Notes under the pieces: generated by a model
Databases searched by the model: none
The model's input: only the letters and a program-made list of their open reading frames with translations
Told to the model about the DNA's origin: nothing
Part shown: positions 5,919-6,669 of the stretch, piece after piece
Layout: each line of letters begins with the position of its first letter
Numbering within the stretch: position 1 is the first letter of the stretch
Program-made: the position numbers and the translations under genes
Source of the DNA: Bacillota bacterium
GTDB lineage: Bacteria > Bacillota > Clostridia > Lachnospirales > Cellulosilyticaceae
DNA length: 6,669 nt
Reading direction: 5' to 3'
Assembly (NCBI GenBank): GCA_023415525.1
Contig: JAEZKI010000125.1
Location: 1-6,669, forward strand

Positions 5919-6669
5919 TTATTCTAGAATGTTGTTTAGCTTACCTACCATTCCGTTCAAAATGTCTATCTGATCTACCAGTAAATTGATATGTGTCACA
6001 TTTCCTTGTGCCAAATCTGCTATGTTCGCAAAATCAGAATTCTGATCTTCTATCTTATCTGCGATATTTTCATTAATTGATACTGTAGATTGAATAATCT
6101 CGTTTTGTTCTTTTTGTATGGAGTCTACTTTCATGACAGCACAGACAGAATCCTTTAGTGTATCAATCATCTCTCTGATTTCATTTACCGTGCTGACCAA
6201 TACCTTATTTTGCTCTTCTAATTGTGCTGCATTCTTTTCCATATTTTGAGCAACTTCAGCTGTCCCCAGCTGAATATTCCCAACAGTATTTCCTATCGTA
6301 CTCACAGATTCTTTAGTACTAATCGCCAATCTCCCCACTTCCTGTGCTACAACAGCAAAGCTTCTTCCTGCTTCACCTGCCCATGCTGCTTCAATGGAGG
6401 CATTTAGTGAAAGTAGGTTGATTGATTCTGCTATGGAATTAATGATTTCTATCGCAATTCCTATTTCGCTGATGTCGTTAATCAGCTTCTTAGTTACATT
6501 CATTGTATTACTAGTAGACTGCTCTACCTTACTGCTCATCTCAAGCAATGCGTTCAGAGAATTCTCATTTTGTGTTGATCTGTTTAATAGATTCTGTGAA
6601 ATATATCCAACCTCGTTCATTTTGCTCGTCATCTTCTCACTGCTTCTTTTTAAGCGAACCAAGTTATCC
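5919..6669 (-). CDS. Methyl-accepting chemotaxis protein, C-terminal signalling domain, truncated by window edge
   Basis: The reading frame is open to the right edge, so the visible 249 residues are the C-terminal part of a longer chemoreceptor; the sensor and membrane parts lie outside. A TTG at 6660-6662 is an internal Leu codon, not a start. The visible part is one long coiled-coil hairpin. The descending helix is followed by the tip [21 protein letters not shown], broken here only by reading as [10 protein letters not shown] then [11 protein letters not shown], and the ascending helix runs about 156 residues from the tip glutamate to the stop, much like the neighbouring MCP. Three usually conserved tip-region residues differ: Trp (codon 6381-6383) replaces the tip Arg, Ser replaces Gly in GRGF, and Gly replaces Arg in the EVR segment. 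The frame is otherwise undisturbed. It probably signals through CheA/CheW arrays, but the Trp may weaken core-complex contacts. No C-terminal CheR-binding pentapeptide is present. Confidence 0.93.
   Translation of the reverse strand, partial: DNLVRLKRSSEKMTSKMNEVGYISQNLLNRSTQNENSLNALLEMSSKVEQSTSNTMNVTKKLINDISEIGIAIEIINSIAESINLLSLNASIEAAWAGEAGRSFAVVAQEVGRLAISTKESVSTIGNTVGNIQLGTAEVAQNMEKNAAQLEEQNKVLVSTVNEIREMIDTLKDSVCAVMKVDSIQKEQNEIIQSTVSINENIADKIEDQNSDFANIADLAQGNVTHINLLVDQIDILNGMVGKLNNILE

Noticed and set aside
5792..5989. Plus-strand 65-codon ORF across the gap between the two MCP genes
   Set aside because: No ribosome site precedes its ATG, it runs antisense into the end of the distal MCP, and its composition simply mirrors AT-rich DNA.
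6660..6662. TTG as the start of the distal MCP
   Set aside because: The frame stays open to the window edge, no ribosome site can be seen, and the protein would lack its membrane and sensor parts.

Overview
The window reads as a piece of a low-GC, AT-rich Firmicute chromosome, most likely a clostridial relative (Clostridia or Lachnospirales). The grounds are the base composition, strong AGGAGG-type ribosome binding sites, sigma-A-like promoters with 17-base spacers, and a VanRS-like two-component pair. No rRNA, tRNA or taxon marker is present, so the genus is left open. Every convincing gene lies on the minus strand, so transcription runs from high to low coordinates.

In transcription order: 5919-6669 is the C-terminal half of a methyl-accepting chemotaxis protein (MCP) that enters from outside the window. 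4211-5743 is a complete second MCP with a six-helix membrane domain and no obvious HAMP. About ten bases after its stop codon, 4195-3795 holds a broken gene for a type IV (AbiE) antitoxin, AbiEi, followed directly by a stop-riddled scrap of its toxin partner AbiEii (3798-3730). These two remnants are too degraded to appear as long ORFs. A 17-bp hairpin at 3651-3688, continuous only when transcribed from the minus strand, closes this block.

A good sigma-A promoter (3532-3560), preceded by three 9-bp repeats, then drives an OmpR/VanR-type response regulator (2782-3471) and its sensor histidine kinase (1368-2777), which are tightly coupled. Next comes a CPBP (CAAX protease/bacteriocin-processing, 'Abi') integral membrane protein (435-1259). 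Between kinase and CPBP gene lies a pair of 11-bp-spaced direct repeats, the usual layout of an OmpR/PhoB-family binding site. This suggests that the adjacent regulator controls the CPBP gene. The last gene, running off the left edge (1-173), is the N-terminus of a short-chain dehydrogenase with its own good promoter at 248-276.

The likely biology is an envelope-sensing two-component system with a CPBP effector, beside chemoreceptors and a dead toxin-antitoxin locus. I see no convincing wholly new system. The points most worth attention are the decayed AbiE module, the proposed RR-to-CPBP regulatory link, and a substituted tip arginine in the distal MCP.
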